This document shows positions 26,285-38,830 of a stretch of DNA of 64,000 bases, one piece after another. Below the pieces are notes generated by a model. That model had not been told where the DNA came from, did not search any database, and saw nothing but the letters and a program-made list of their open reading frames with translations. Numbering within the stretch: position 1 is the first letter of the stretch; each line of letters opens with the position of its first letter. A program made the position numbers and the translations under genes. Source of the DNA: Paramacrobiotus metropolitanus (taxonomy: Eukaryota; Tardigrada; Eutardigrada; Parachela; Macrobiotidae); contig NW_026570228.1 in the NCBI RefSeq assembly GCF_019649055.1, positions 310,001 through 374,000 on the forward strand, in the 5' to 3' direction.

Positions 26285-28013
26285 CCACAAAGACATATCC
26301 TGGCAGTTCAAGTTAAGCGGTCCATCAGAATATTTTGCCTTGGAGTTGGAACACTATATTTCCCTCATCAGTATAGTAAACGACTTAATGCTAGATATAG
26401 TCCCAAATAATATGTTAAACACTATTCAGTAATGTTGGCTGGCAATCGCTGAAAAAGAAAGCCAACTTGCGTTGATTTTTAGCGTTAAATTTCTGATACT
26501 GTAAGTCCATCGATAGCTTTGCTAATTACTGCCATGTACTGCAATCTGCACCAGGACTGCTTATAAAATTGGCTTACATAACTTGGAATATGAACACCCG
26601 CTTATCTTTCCGTCAATATGGGACTGCACGTATACAGGACTATGACAGTGTCGTAAACTCGTAGGTAGCGTTTTACTCTATAAATTTATAAAGTGAATAT
26701 TCTATGATGTATCTGTAGCAGTATAGAGAAACATGTATGTCTTCGTTTAAGTACTTTTACACTTAAATAAAAAGGACATACAATAGCAGAACCTAATAAT
26801 ACAGCAGCAAACTTATTAATTATCCACTATTTACAGTGAACACCTTGACGAAAGTAGAGCTAAAATAATATTACTTTCACCTTACTAATACTACTGTATG
26901 ACACTTTAAGCTACAAAACGAAAATAACAAAGAATTTTGCATTCATTAATGCGGCTTGATTTCTTCGGTCCAGATCTCGACATAACAGCGCGGAATTTTA
27001 CAGTCAATAGGTCATCAATGCAGCACGTCTCACCTAGCGGATGAGGGAATACTAGCATTTGGTGCCTGCAGGCTACGATTCCCGCGGTGCTGGATTTACT
27101 ATACGACTGCTCCTCACCAGTTTCATTTTAATTATCGTAGAAATTCCATTCGGTCAGCATAATATTACTGTCTCGTACAGTACTCAGAGATTCTTGCTTT
27201 GAACGTGTTCGGTTAAAATGCAAAGAAATTCGACATTTTTAACAAATGTCACAGCCCACAAACCTGGACAACAACAAGCAAGAATGATTATCAAGAGTAT
27301 GTATGCTGACCTTGTAACCGGAATGGCTGTTCTGGACATGATTCGTGCCAGGTCCGATCGAAACGTCCTGCATTTCTGACAATTTTTATTGTTTTTTAAT
27401 GATTTCAAAGAGCGTTTACCGAAATGTCGTTTTCGTGACATTGGACCACAAAGTGTGCGAAGGTGGCTGTATGTTGTTCAAAGCGGTGTTGTCATTGCGC
27501 CCGAGTCGACTGCTTAACGGATTACAAAGTACTGCAAGAATTGCGTTGAGAGGTCGTACTTCCTGATGCAGTAACACTGGTAAACTTGCAGAGACGTCTC
27601 TGCAGTTGGCGTGTACCTAGAGTAGAAACATGTAATCATTTTCTGCTCTCTGATGGTGATTATGAAAAGTTAGCGACCGCGGTCATCAGGTTCTTTGAAG
27701 TTTTCATAGCTCTAGATTGGTTACCGATATTATTAATTTCCTATAATATCCAGTTGTTTATTTACTCATTACTGGTGTGTCGGATAATGGTGGAATACTA
27801 TACTATGAATACTATGAATATCACTTTCCATTGTTTAGCGTTATGAAATGCACATGCTGTCCTTTTTCTCTTTACTTACTACATGAGTATGCATCTACTT
27901 CTAAAGCTCACCGGCATCTTGAATTTTAAAGCCGTGTATTGTCGTATAATGTCTTTCATAAAAATAGATGGACTTGAATTTTAGCGTTGCATCTAGTCCA
28001 TCTCAACCATCGG
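26285..28013. other. Intergenic region, nothing recognised
   Basis: 1.7 kb between the tandem pair. The ORFs at 27345 and 27586 have no domain or splice context worth annotating. Confidence 0.5.
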
Positions 28014-29326
28014 ATGCCGTTCAGTATTGCATTTGGCTCCCAGTGCATCCACTCAAATTTTCTTCAGTCATCAAAGCCATTTATTCCCGAACAAAAGCTG
28101 AACACAGCCGTTAATAACTCCACAAAGCAGAATATGGTGCATAATATCAGCAAGAACTCCACTAGCGACTTACCGGCATGGATAATCTATAAATATCAGC
28201 TGACAGTTTGGTTCGCCTTTGCAATATCTGAACCTTATTGGGGCAGTGCACTGTTCTTGATAGTTTTCACTGTACTCTTTCACATAAAAGCTCATAAACG
28301 AATATCGGGTATTTTGATTTTCCATACAGCTTTCTTGGACTTCACAATGTGCACCATTCACTGTCCGCTGAATATTTTTGTGGTATTCTTTAACGGTCGC
28401 CGCACTTTCTTACCAGAGAAATACTGTAGCTATGTTGACGGTCTGCTGTTGATCACGACGAACGTTATTCATTTTGCCAATGCATATCTGGCAGTCAATC
28501 GTTTTGTGGCTTTTGTTTTCCCACACCGCTACAAAGCATGGACCACCAGAAAAGCGCTGTCGTCGATGGTGAGAAAAGCGTTTAAAAGCAATTTGACAGT
28601 TTCATAAATCTGGCACAGTTATACTAACCAATATTACGAACTAATTTATGTGCAATTCCTGTAAAATTTATTTCACTCACAAACTACCGCATCTTGCTGA
28701 TGCGCTCAGCTCATTGAATTCGTCGGTTTAGTTTGGCTCAGCGTGGGCGCTTGGCGTGTTAGTCAATATTCCGGTACTGTTGGAAATCGGTGAGTCATTT
28801 GGACTATCTGGCACGTGGGGCAGTTGCGGCTTTCATGAAGATTCACACTGGCGCTACCATCCTGTGTTGCGCGTGTTGTCAGTGTATGTACCCGATGCAC
28901 TGCAGTTAGCGCTATATCTAAGCCTGCTACTGCATTCCGCATACACGGCATGGAAACGATCGCCGCTAGTTCCCAAGAACGACATACTGGATAAAAAAAA
29001 GCGAAAGCGAAGAAATTTCTCCGATGTTCTCTGTTGGTTCTCCTTATGGAATATCGCTTGTTATTATCCCGTGGTCATTCTGGCGTCGTTTAATCTGCCC
29101 TGGTATCAAAACGATCCCATTGTACAGCTTTACGTCCGCAACTGCAGTGTGTTAGGTTTCGCAATGACGCCGGTAAATTCGTGATATACATAGGTGTGCA
29201 TTGTGACTTTTGATCCATATATACTTCTATGAACCCTTACAAGCGGTGCATTTACATGCATTTCAGGTTGTATTATTCCTCCTCAGTGACGAATACCGAA
29301 ATGGTTTGGCATCATATCTCAGATAG
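28014..29326 (+). CDS. Three-exon GPCR, array member 4
   Basis: Exons 28014-28568, 28732-29172 and 29267-29326, phase-0 introns. The start is uncertain. The ancestral start seen in member 3 (ATG CTG AAC ACA) is AAG CTG AAC ACA here, so translation either begins upstream at 28014, adding about 40 residues, or downstream at 28134 (MVHNIS). TM3 ends NRFVAFVFPHRYKAW; ECL2 has LSGTWGSCGFHED; TM6 WNIACYYP; TM7 AMTP | VVLFLLSDEYRNGL. The C-tail stops after about 20 residues, much shorter than in paralogs, from a TAG directly after SYLR. Probably functional, but both ends have drifted. Confidence 0.82.
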
Positions 29327-30338
29327 GTCCGTAACATTTCAACGGAAACTTTAGTAGTGGACACATGTAAGAATTTTCTCAACAAGAACACAACCTGCTC
29401 GTCCGAACGAGGCCACGGCACATTCCCCAGGCTCAAACCTTACGTTAGAATACACTGTTCTTGTCATGTTCTCGCCGTTTAATCATAACTCGAATTCCTG
29501 TGTTCAAAAGTAAAGACGTTAAAAAATTAATTATCTTTGTTTTTCTCAGTGACATACTCTTATTATTTTTGTTTGATATGACTGTACGATTAGCTGATGC
29601 CATTATAATGCTCATACTTTTAATCCATAATCGCGTATGCATCGCCATGACGGAAATAGATGAAACGCTCTCTGTCAAGAAACCCTGGGGCTCAAAAATG
29701 TGTTGCTCGGCATGGCGGTGGAAGCTCCAATAAGTGTGGAACGTGGCTTTGATAACAGAGAAGTCAGAGCGGCGGAAATATTTTCGTTTCTGTTACTGTT
29801 AAGACGCCTGTTTCTGTTCAGCTTTTTTAACTGATTAATACACATTAGGGGTACAAGGAAAGTAACTAAAAAACTAATTTTGACTGCTTTTCCTAAGTAG
29901 TACGTCACTCGCACGGGTTGCATAAAAAGGACAGATACATTTTGGATATTTTGCTATTAAACCGCGGCCATATACAACGATTTTCGCTGCACCACTGATA
30001 ATACTACTCTGTACGGTCATAATCGTAACTTGCATTATTAGCAAACATACCCTTTTGCGTCAGCGTGCGATTGCATGAGTTATGACGGTTATTAATATTG
30101 CACAACCGCACATTGTGGACTCGGTTCGTGCATGAAACCCACTACTCCCACATGCGTTCTCTGCGCATCAGTTATTACTGATTCCCTGCTTGATATGCAT
30201 GTAAAACCCTCGCAAAGTCCGCGAGCGCACCTTAATCCGATTTATCGAAGACATTGTGCCGTGGCGACCCAAGCGATAATAAAATTAGAAATTGATAATG
30301 CTGTTAACGCTTGATGTGGCCAACCTACTAGCTTAACG
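29327..30338. other. Intergenic region up to the LTR element
   Basis: No supported gene. The last five bases (30334-30338, TAACG) are the left target-site duplication of the LTR element. Confidence 0.5.
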
Positions 30339-30532
30339 TGTCATGTATTGTCATGTGTAGGAATCGTATCTTTATTGTATCGTAATGGTCCGGAAAACAA
30401 CTGAAAGGAAACTGAGGAATCGTAACTAGAGAACCGGGAAAACACAAGAGAAGTTGCTAAGAAGACAAGGACAAAGGACAGAAATAGGAAAGTATTAGAA
30501 GGACAATAAACACGTGAACTCAGTATACTACA
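30339..30532 (-). repeat. 3' LTR (194 bp)
   Basis: Direct repeat of 31692-31885 with one mismatch; starts TGTCATG and ends ACTACA. Confidence 0.95.
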
Positions 30533-30549
30533 TTCCCTTCCCTCGCCCA
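30533..30549 (-). other. Polypurine tract
   Basis: Read on the minus strand, GGGCGAGGGAAGGGAA abuts the 3' LTR, the expected place for plus-strand DNA priming in LTR elements. Confidence 0.7.
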
Positions 30550-30700
30550 AAAAGAGCTGGGTTGAACCATTGCATCAGAACCATATATTTAGCAGCATAC
30601 AAACCATAGAACCATAGCAACAAGAACCACGGCAACAGAACCATATAGTTAGTGAACTCTGAACCACTGAGACGAAGCGTCGTAGGAACCGGAACTGGAA

Positions 30701-31588
30701 TCACAGTATGTCGTATGGAGGACGCGGTGCGTAATCCGTAATGTAGTTATTCGTAGCGACGTCGGATTTCTTCTGTGAGCGGCATGCCTTTGCTATATGA
30801 CCTTTCTTCCCACAGTTATGGCATACGTGTTTCCTGTAGAAACAGCGCTCGCGCATGTGATCGGTTGATCCACAGGAATCGCATCTTCGCTTAGGGGAAC
30901 TGGAATCGGAATCGGACTCGTTTTGATTGCTGGTGGGTGGCTTGTGGCTTCCATTTGCACTGGATTGACCACTGGAATTGGATGTCTTTTGCTTGACAAC
31001 CGTTGACCTTCTGCTAGCTGTGACTTTCATCACAGTTTCACGGTCTTGGCTGGACGTACTGGCCGTAGCTTCTTCAATGCCGGTTTCCATCTTCCTGGCG
31101 GCGTTCAGGGTCTCTTCGTGGGTCTGGTATTCGTTTATCAGTAGGTGACGGCGGACGGAATCCGACTGGATGCCGTTTATGAAGACGGCGCTGAGCATCG
31201 GGTCGATGATGTCAGCGGGAAACTTGCATACGGTACTCCTGTACCGTAACCTGCTGGAGTATGCCGCCAGCGATTCGTCCTTCCCTTGGACAGTTCGGAA
31301 CAGGTGTGCCCACTCCGCGACCTTGAATGTGTACTTGTTGTACACTGTATCCAATTTGGCCAGCAGCATTTCTATGGTGAGTTTCTTGTCCGTGATGGCA
31401 GTCGGCCTGCACATCGAGACAAGCATCTCGAATGGCTTGACCTCCAGCGAGTTCAGAAGCAGCCCTTTCTGCTTCTCCACGGGGATGTCGGCGAATTCGA
31501 TATAGCTGTGGAGGTTTTCTTTCCACATATCCCACTGCATCGACTCGGGATTAAACCGTAGGATGGGATGAGTTTCTGGTGTCGCCAT
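30701..31588 (-). CDS. Retrotransposon Gag with two CCHC zinc knuckles
   Basis: About 295 residues from the ATG at 31588 (MATPETHP); an in-frame upstream ATG at 31648 would add 20. The N-terminal two-thirds is a UBN2/gag-like capsid region (residues with WDMWKENL, LLLNSL, YSSRLRYR, then FINGI). It is followed by a Ser/Asn-rich linker and two tandem CX2CX4HX4C knuckles, CDSCGSTDHMRERC and CHNCGKKGHIAKAC, which bind the element RNA. It ends shortly after the second knuckle with its own stop, not as a Gag-Pol fusion. Packages element RNA into particles (family knowledge). Confidence 0.88.
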   Translation of the reverse strand: MATPETHPILRFNPESMQWDMWKENLHSYIEFADIPVEKQKGLLLNSLEVKPFEMLVSMCRPTAITDKKLTIEMLLAKLDTVYNKYTFKVAEWAHLFRTVQGKDESLAAYSSRLRYRSTVCKFPADIIDPMLSAVFINGIQSDSVRRHLLINEYQTHEETLNAARKMETGIEEATASTSSQDRETVMKVTASRRSTVVKQKTSNSSGQSSANGSHKPPTSNQNESDSDSSSPKRRCDSCGSTDHMRERCFYRKHVCHNCGKKGHIAKACRSQKKSDVATNNYITDYAPRPPYDIL

Positions 31589-31674
31589 ATTCGAACGAAT
31601 TAAGAAGCGAACTAGCGCTGTTAAGCCGTATATAAAGAACTCGTACACTTCAATGATAGAGATCTACAGTATTA

Positions 31675-31691
31675 CACAAGCTTCACGCCAT
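31675..31691 (-). other. Primer-binding site (candidate)
   Basis: On the minus strand TGGCGTGAAGCTTGTG begins one base after the 5' LTR. PBSs start with TGG, complementary to the tRNA CCA end. I could not match it to a specific tRNA. Confidence 0.55.
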
Positions 31692-31885
31692 TGTCATGTA
31701 TTGTCATGTGTAGGAATCGTATCTTTATTGTATCGTAATGGTCAGGAAAACAACTGAAAGGAAACTGAGGAATCGTAACTAGAGAACCGGGAAAACACAA
31801 GAGAAGTTGCTAAGAAGACAAGGACAAAGGACAGAAATAGGAAAGTATTAGAAGGACAATAAACACGTGAACTCAGTATACTACA
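31692..31885 (-). repeat. 5' LTR (194 bp)
   Basis: Partner of 30339-30532; the 5' LTR in element orientation. Followed by TAACG (31886-31890), the right target duplication. Confidence 0.95.
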
Positions 31886-32197
31886 TAACGCATAAGGAAA
31901 ATGCTTTCCCGGGCATGCAGAGACAGCAACACCATTTGCAGTACAATTTCTGTCAGTAACAGAACGGCAAGTTACCCTATAATTCAGCCGGCACTAAGCT
32001 GAGCTTTAGCCTGCATCAAGGTCCGCCGGTCACTCCGACCTTTTCGTCGGCCCAACGTTGACGCAAAGCAAGTTTATTTTTGGTTGTCGGAACAGTCCCG
32101 TTAGTTAATGACGGTACCGATTCACCGCGTGCGGATTTGTTGGCGCGTTGACATTCAGTGCCGGCGACAGAACTTGTTGTATCGGTGCCCGGTTAAA

Positions 32198-33614
32198 ATG
32201 CACAGAAATTCGACATATCTGCTTGGCTCTATGGCCAATAATACTGCACAACCACCAGCATGGATTGTTTACAAAGATCAGTTAAAATTGTGGTGCGCCG
32301 TTTCATTGTCGGAGTGCTGCATTGGTACGCTACTGCTGGTGTTATTTCTTGTGGTGCTTATCCGCACCGGTGGTCACAAATCCGCTTCCGGTATTTTAAT
32401 TCTACATACCGTTCTTCTCGAAACCAGTTTGTGCGCTGTAAATTTCCCAGTAAACATCCTGACCATTTGCTTAAACGGTCGCATGGAATTCCTAACGACG
32501 ACATCCTGTGCGATTGTGAACTTTATAGGCTTGGTTAACGCACAGTTGACGTATAATTCCAACACGTGTCTAGCGATTAATCGTTTCGTCGCCGTGGTTT
32601 TTCCCAGGCAATACAAAAAATGGACAACGCGACGAGTACTAGCAGCAATGGTATGTTGAATTAACTTCTGATTATTCAAACATCAACTTTATCCAAACAT
32701 GATACCTAACCGCCATCCTCTAATGTTTCGGCTACGAAATTCGTTTCTTTTTACAGATAGGTTTATCCTGGCTCATTGGATTCGTGGCAAACATACCGTT
32801 ACTGCTTAGTTTTGGCGGTTCTTTTGGTATATCGCAGCCATGGAGAAGCTGCGGATTTCATGTCGACCGCAACCGTCCGCATGGATTTTTTTATCCCATT
32901 CAAAAATCAATTTCCATGGACGTTCCCAATGCGATCCAAATACTTCTTTACGTGATTATGTTGGTGCGGTCCCGGAAAACACGATATCCTGGGAATAATG
33001 TGTTGCAGAAGCAAGTTCAAAAGCACCGGCGGTTGGCCGTAGTCCTGTTCATCTTTTCGGTGTGGAACGTTGTTTGGTTTTACCCACTGGTTATTTTAGC
33101 AGTATTCCAGTTACCCACTTACCGCCAAAATCCTACTGTACAGTTATACGTCCGGAATTTTCCGCTGACAGGATTCGCTATGTCGGCGGTAAAGTTGTCT
33201 ATACTTCCAGGATAACTTCTACCTTGGCATTTTAACACCGAATTATGCGCAATATAATTGAACCAAATTTTGATTTTTCTAAATTGGTAATGCTAATTTT
33301 AATGTTTCAAATGCGTTATAAGCGAAAGATTTGTAACGTTGCACTTTCCACACTTCCACGCTGCATCACAAAGGGGAAAGTAGACTGCGTAAGCGTGATT
33401 TTCGGTGTATCGTTGTACTGTACATTTGTGTGATTCCACTGAACAAAATGTTTTATATTTTCAGATCATATTCTTCTCTTTGAATGCCACCTACCGCGCA
33501 GCCCTGCAGGACATACTGAAAAAAATTTGTCCCAAGTGTCATGGTCATCGTTGTAAAAAAGTGGATCCATCTGTGAGCATGAAAGCTCTGCCTCCAATGC
33601 CTAAAATTCCGTGA
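32198..33614 (+). CDS. Three-exon GPCR, array member 5
   Basis: Exons 32198-32650, 32757-33188 and 33465-33614, phase-0 introns, 344 residues. The start at 32198 (aaaATG, MHRNST) is favoured over an in-frame codon at 32108 because it gives the paralog-like short glycosylated N-terminus before PPAWIVYKDQL. TM3 ends NRFVAVVFPRQYKKW. Exon 2 opens IGLSW (TM4) and has GGSFGISQPWRSCGFH in ECL2. TM6 reads WNVVWFYP, so the second Cys of the array consensus is Trp. TM7 is AMSA | IIFFSLNATYR. The C-tail is Cys/Lys-rich (CPKCHGHRCKK). Most like members 1 and 2. Ligand unknown. Confidence 0.87.
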
Positions 33615-35247
33615 ACTGACTACCGGACCACTATAAACGAGCAAACCATTTTGTACTCATTGTTCGCACAATTGCTGTTTTGCTCTTTTTTGTACCGGTG
33701 CAGTAGTATACGGATTGAAGTGATGTAGGGTTTTTTCTGCTGCGCTGTACATTTCACGTAATTTGGCCAATATAAAAAAAACAAGCTGGGTTGTGAAATT
33801 GAGATAACGAATTACTACTCTAAGCTTGTGCTGTATCCGTAATATAAAACGATCGACGCACCTTGCTTTCCTGATTTATAATTTGATTTATAATTTTAAC
33901 AAATGATATTAATGAACCTTATAAAGCTTTCACTTGTCCACGTCGAAGGCGGTTAATGAATGTGTCCGGGACTGTACACGTCAGTAATTCCTTTAAAGTG
34001 CTTCGTTTGTTGGGATGTTGTACTGTGGATATCTATCTCATGTTGCAACTGCAACGCTATCTGCAGAGGCGTCTCTACAATTTATACTTAGTGTCGGCAC
34101 CAGGTAATTACGGTACTTTCAGTTTAAGAATTATGGTACTGACGATGGTTCTGAACGATGTTTATTATGAATTTTTTAATTATTCTTTACACACTTTCCA
34201 GTTGGTTTGCCGACATCAGTACTGGTTTGCGCTGGATAGTTTGTTCACTGCTTTTACTTGACGACCAGAGTACTGAGAGAAGTGCCCTGTTGGTAGACGC
34301 TCTCCAGTTTATTACTACGAGTTTAAGATATAAGTAGTGCATTTAAATATACATCTTCTTTGCTTGCTTAAAATAACAGATGAAAGACTAATGAAATACT
34401 GTATAATGCAGTTAATATGATGCTGTCTGTCTATCAGATTAGCAGATGCAGCACTCTTGATATTTCTGCCTGTGAACCGAAACGGCTTTGAGCAATTGGC
34501 TGTAAGTACTGTAACTCGAACATTTTGTCGTCTTTTGCAGTTTGTAAATATACGGTGAGGACCTTCCAAATACTAGGGAATCGGTCTGCAGCGGAAGTAG
34601 GGCAAATCGTTTTGATATGGGCTTTGTATTAACACAATAGCATAACGGGAACATTATTATGAAACCAAGATGAGGACCTACTTGATTGCGTTATGTGTTC
34701 TTCAGTCAACAAACGCCTGCGCACAAGCGAGTAGTATTACAAACATAATGCAGTATTCCAGGATGTCGCTGTTGTTAGCCGCATCATACACGGTGCTCGT
34801 TTCCGAATGCTCCATGACGCATTCCAGATTAAATATTCAAGTAAAGCCGACTCGTGATCGCTCAGAAAACTGAAGACTGAATGAAATCCCCCGCAGCGGA
34901 AGGCACAAATCTGCAGTGTGCTCCGTTACCATTTTTATACGGAGAATAAAAGGTCACCTTCCACTTGTTTGTCCACCACCGCCCACGATGACGCTGCAAA
35001 CCTGAGATTGTTGTTTTAATCTAAACAAAACACCTAGCTTATGCTTGCATGTGCTTGTCTTGGAACCGGACTGGGAGCTTTGATTTGAGATCAAACTGAA
35101 TAAACAGTAATATGTATGTTATATTCAGGTTCCGTTTATGTGGCATTAGTCCTTAATTTATCCCGCTTTATAACTGCCAGTCTGCCAGTAAATAAAGCTG
35201 ATGTGGTCGTTACGAGCTTTCTGCTTAGTGTCTGGTTCGATCCCACC
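33615..35247. other. Intergenic region with two doubtful small ORFs
   Basis: 33956-34261 (101 codons) and 34670-34873 (67 codons, signal-peptide-like start MRTYLIALCVLQS) both begin with ATG. No domain, splice context or paralog supports either, so I leave them unannotated. Confidence 0.45.
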
Positions 35248-37072
35248 ATGAATCTCAATATAACCGCAAATTCCACGACAGCCTTGCCGGCATGGATCAC
35301 CTATCATGCCCAACTGCGGACCTGGTTTGTTATTTCTTTATCGGAGACTTATGCCGGCAGTGTCATGTACTTGGTGTTTTTCGCTGTGTTGCTGCGTTTG
35401 CGCACGCACAAGAGGGCTTCGGGGATTTTAATTCTCCATACTGCCCTATTGGATTTTACGATGTGTGCCATTCATGTACCGATAAATATTATGGTAGTAT
35501 ATTTTAATGGTGATCATAAATTTCTGCCGGACAAACTGTGCATTTATCCTCACAGCTTAATGTTGATAAGTGGTACCATTACCAATTTAACTAATGCCTG
35601 TTTGGCTTTAAATCGGTTTGTTGGGATTGTTTTTCCGCATCACTACAAATCATGGGCAGCAAGGCAAGCATTAACTGCAATGGTAAGCGAAACGGAAGTA
35701 TGAGTGACGCACGCATCTAGAGTAACGCACGCAACTCTCACGATCAGTACATGTATAAATTCTTGTATAAAAATAATTCATACTAAAATGGCGTAGCTAT
35801 AGCTACTTGGCAGTTTGCAACAATTTAAGGAAGGTGCAGATGTATTTTATATTTTTGCGGCTACTGCACTAAAGTGTACGCTTTATCAACTATCTAGACG
35901 TTAAACGTCTTAAATTTTATTGACGGTACAAAAGTCAAAATGTTTCTATAGATATCAAGGTAAAGATATGCTGATTAAACTGCCTCAGCCGACAGCAGAA
36001 ATAAGCGGCCAAATTAATAATTATGCAGAACATTACATCTAAATTAGCCGATGCCGGTGCTGTTGTACTATCGAGGTACTGATATTGGGAATGTAAAAAA
36101 TGGACGCTGGCGTGAGTGTACGTCACTGCCACAAAAATGCACTACGAACACAACACGTACGCACTATGCATATACTACTGTATGCACTACTTATGACTTA
36201 TGCATGATACCAACACCGTGCGAAGTAATCATGCTGTACAAGAAATTCAATTCCCTGCAGCATTAAAACTGTAGGTCAGGTGTTGTTTTTGATGGATTTC
36301 ATCAACTGGTTGATTTAGATAACATCATCATGGATACTCGGCGTGACGTTTAACCTTCCTCTGCTGCTGGGCGTTGGTGGCTCGTTTGGATTGTCAAATA
36401 CCTGGGGCAGTTGTGGCTTCCATGAAAATCCCGGTGATCCACACGCGCGCTATTTCCCTGTGATGCGAGTGCTGATGGTGTACGCTCCGAATGCGCTACA
36501 GTTGACCCTGTATGTAACAATGCTGCTGCATTCCGCCTGCGTTGCCCGGCACACGCCTTTGTCTCGGGCCAATGATGTCATAGCCAAAAAGCAGCTACAA
36601 CGAAGGAAGTTTGCGATGGTGCTTTTGGGATTTTCCTTGTGGAACTTTGCTTGTGACTACCCAATGGTTATCATCGCAACCTTTCACCTGCCTTCGTATC
36701 AACGGGATCCCATTCTGCAGTTGTACGTTAGGAATTTTGGAGTAATAAGTTACGCCATGACACCGGTAGGCGGATATTGCAGAGATGATTTGATTTGTGA
36801 TACACAGAAAACATGTTTCAATTCCATCAACAATTATTTTTGGTGGTTTTCAGGTTGTTTTCTTTGTTTTGAGCAAAGAATACCGTACCGGCTTAGTATC
36901 CACAACAAAACGGCTCTGCTGGATGCATTCCGTTCATCCGCATGTGCAGCCGGGGAACTCTATGGCTCTCGCAATAAGGAACCAGAGCCATCTAGATTCT
37001 ACTCCTCCATCTAAAACTGCCAGCAACAGACGTTCAGTTTCTTTGAAACCGTTACATTCTATAATCCAGTAA
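35248..37072 (+). CDS. Three-exon GPCR, array member 6
   Basis: Exons 35248-35682, 36319-36765 and 36854-37072, phase-0 introns, about 366 residues. An in-frame ATG at 35116 would add 44 residues absent from paralogs; 35248 (MNLNIT) fits them and begins with N-glycosylation sequons before LPAWITYHAQL. TM3 ends NRFVGIVFPHHYKSW. Exon 2: ITSSW (TM4), GGSFGLSNTWGSCGFHENP (ECL2), TM6 WNFACDYP, TM7 AMTP | VVFFVLSKEYR. The C-tail is the longest of the array, with basic and Ser/Thr-rich stretches. Nearest relative is member 7. Confidence 0.87.
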
Positions 37073-38830
37073 CGATCTCGAAAACTCTCGCATACGGTTC
37101 TTTTTAGAATCTTTCACTGAAAACAATACTGCTTCAACGCTTTTACTGGAGGCATTACTGATAGAATAAAGAAACTAGTTCGTTCATGACTATCCATACT
37201 AAGTATTATCCGGAAATGTTGCGCTTCCGCTAAACCGATCAGCTGACATGCAATTTTGGTTTGAAAAAAAAACTATGGAACAAACGAAGCGTAAAATTGG
37301 AAGGTTTTGCGGACTATTTTACAGCTTTTCCCTTTGTCTTCTACTCTGTACACACGAAAGTTGTGGTGCACGACTCTACAGATATTTTGTTGCCGCCACC
37401 TGAGATGCAAGCCAGTATATTCCATGGTTTGTCCTCGTTGGGTAAGTTGGGTTTGCTAGACGAAGCAAACCTGTCAAAACTCGGTATCGTGAATTTACTC
37501 AGCGCTAATACTTTCTTTTTTATTAGCAGCTCAGCATCTGCGCTTTAGCAGACTAAACAATAACAATGCAATTGCGTACGTACCCATGCTACGCCAGTTG
37601 CCAGGTACAACAATACGTACAATACAATCACAATACGTACTTCACATTGTCATTCACGAGAATCCTTTACTATACACTTCAGGCGGCCTTGCTGCTTCTT
37701 TTCCAGTGATGAGTGTCAGCTAGTTACAACCATACTGGGACTTCTTAAATTTGCCTGTTGTCTGGTGAACGCTCGTACAAGTACGTGCACCGCTCTAACT
37801 TGTAGTATCGTTTGTGAGTAGTGAGTACAGTACTTAAAATTCATTGCCTGGAAACTGGCAAAATATTTCAGTGATAGGCGCTATATGCGAAGCAAACCTG
37901 TCTAAACTCTCGCTGTGCACCGCTTGCCTCTTGATTCTCTATCAGAACTGGAAAACTGATTTATAGAAAACTTTCTCTAACCGACAATCCCGCATTTGCA
38001 GTATACCGTGAAAACCTTCACGTGGGAAAATAGGCATAACCTTAACTATGATGTACATTATACAGTAATTGCTCGAGACATTCTGAAGTTAACATTTATT
38101 TCATATGGAAACTGCCGAAAGGCGTTGTGGTTTTTTAAATACATGAAACTTACCATTTCCATTCCTTGCCCAACTATTACTTTATTAGAACTGTCGAAAC
38201 CTGACAAGGCTAAATATTTTTAACATGGATGAACCATAATGCATGGTATAAATTTTTCACCGCTTACCTGTGGAGCTGACTTCTAACAAACCGTCCAGTA
38301 CCGGTTTATTACTGTAATAGGGTTATTAATAAGCAATTACTTTGCCTTTTGGAATCCTTTCCACTGCATCGAAAAATTAAATTTTAAGGAGCTGCATGGT
38401 GAACCCCACATTACATCGGCGTAGTTAGTAAGTCACATGCCGCTCAAGGTCATCCACCAGACAAGTATAGCCTCCTGCGTAAGTCTTCTGAAAATTAAAG
38501 GCAAACGCTGCCGTTGCAAGACGTCAGGTCCATACTGTTACGGATGGGATTGCCAGCTAAGTGGCTGCCGGTAACGAAAGAATGACAGAACCTTGACAGT
38601 CTGAGCGTTCTGGGCTTCTTTTAATTTATCTTGGCCAGCCATCCGGCTAGCCCATTCCGGATAATTAGCCCATTGTAATGTACAAGTAAATATTTGGAAG
38701 TCTCAAGGGCGATGTTGATTATGGAATATTTTTAATGTAACCAAAGGTTTTCATTCGGCTTATTTCTCTTTGAGCACTAAATAGCCAATCGGACAGATTT
38801 TTTTTTCATTTTCTCAAATTTTTCCGAGCA
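37073..38830. other. Intergenic region with a short degenerate repeat
   Basis: 'gcaaacctgtc(a/t)aaactc' occurs at about 37467 and 37891, a possible remnant of a local duplication. An ORF at 37261-37548 starts with TTG and is not supported. Confidence 0.4.

Larger units (their letters stand above)
30339..31885 (-). mobile_element. Non-autonomous gag-only LTR retrotransposon
   Basis: A complete 1547-bp insertion: 194-bp LTRs at 30339-30532 and 31692-31885 (TGTCAT...CTACA, TG/CA ends) differing at one position (c at 30391, a at 31744), flanked by a perfect 5-bp duplication TAACG (30334-30338 and 31886-31890). The internal 1.16 kb, read on the minus strand, holds a primer-binding-site-like TGGCGTGAAGC just inside the 5' LTR, a gag ORF, and a purine-rich tract before the 3' LTR. 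No protease, reverse transcriptase or integrase is present, so it must be mobilised by a partner element. The near-identical LTRs indicate a recent insertion. Confidence 0.93.

Noticed and set aside
33956-34261. 101-codon ORF considered as a GPCR remnant
   Set aside because: No transmembrane motif of either GPCR family could be aligned.
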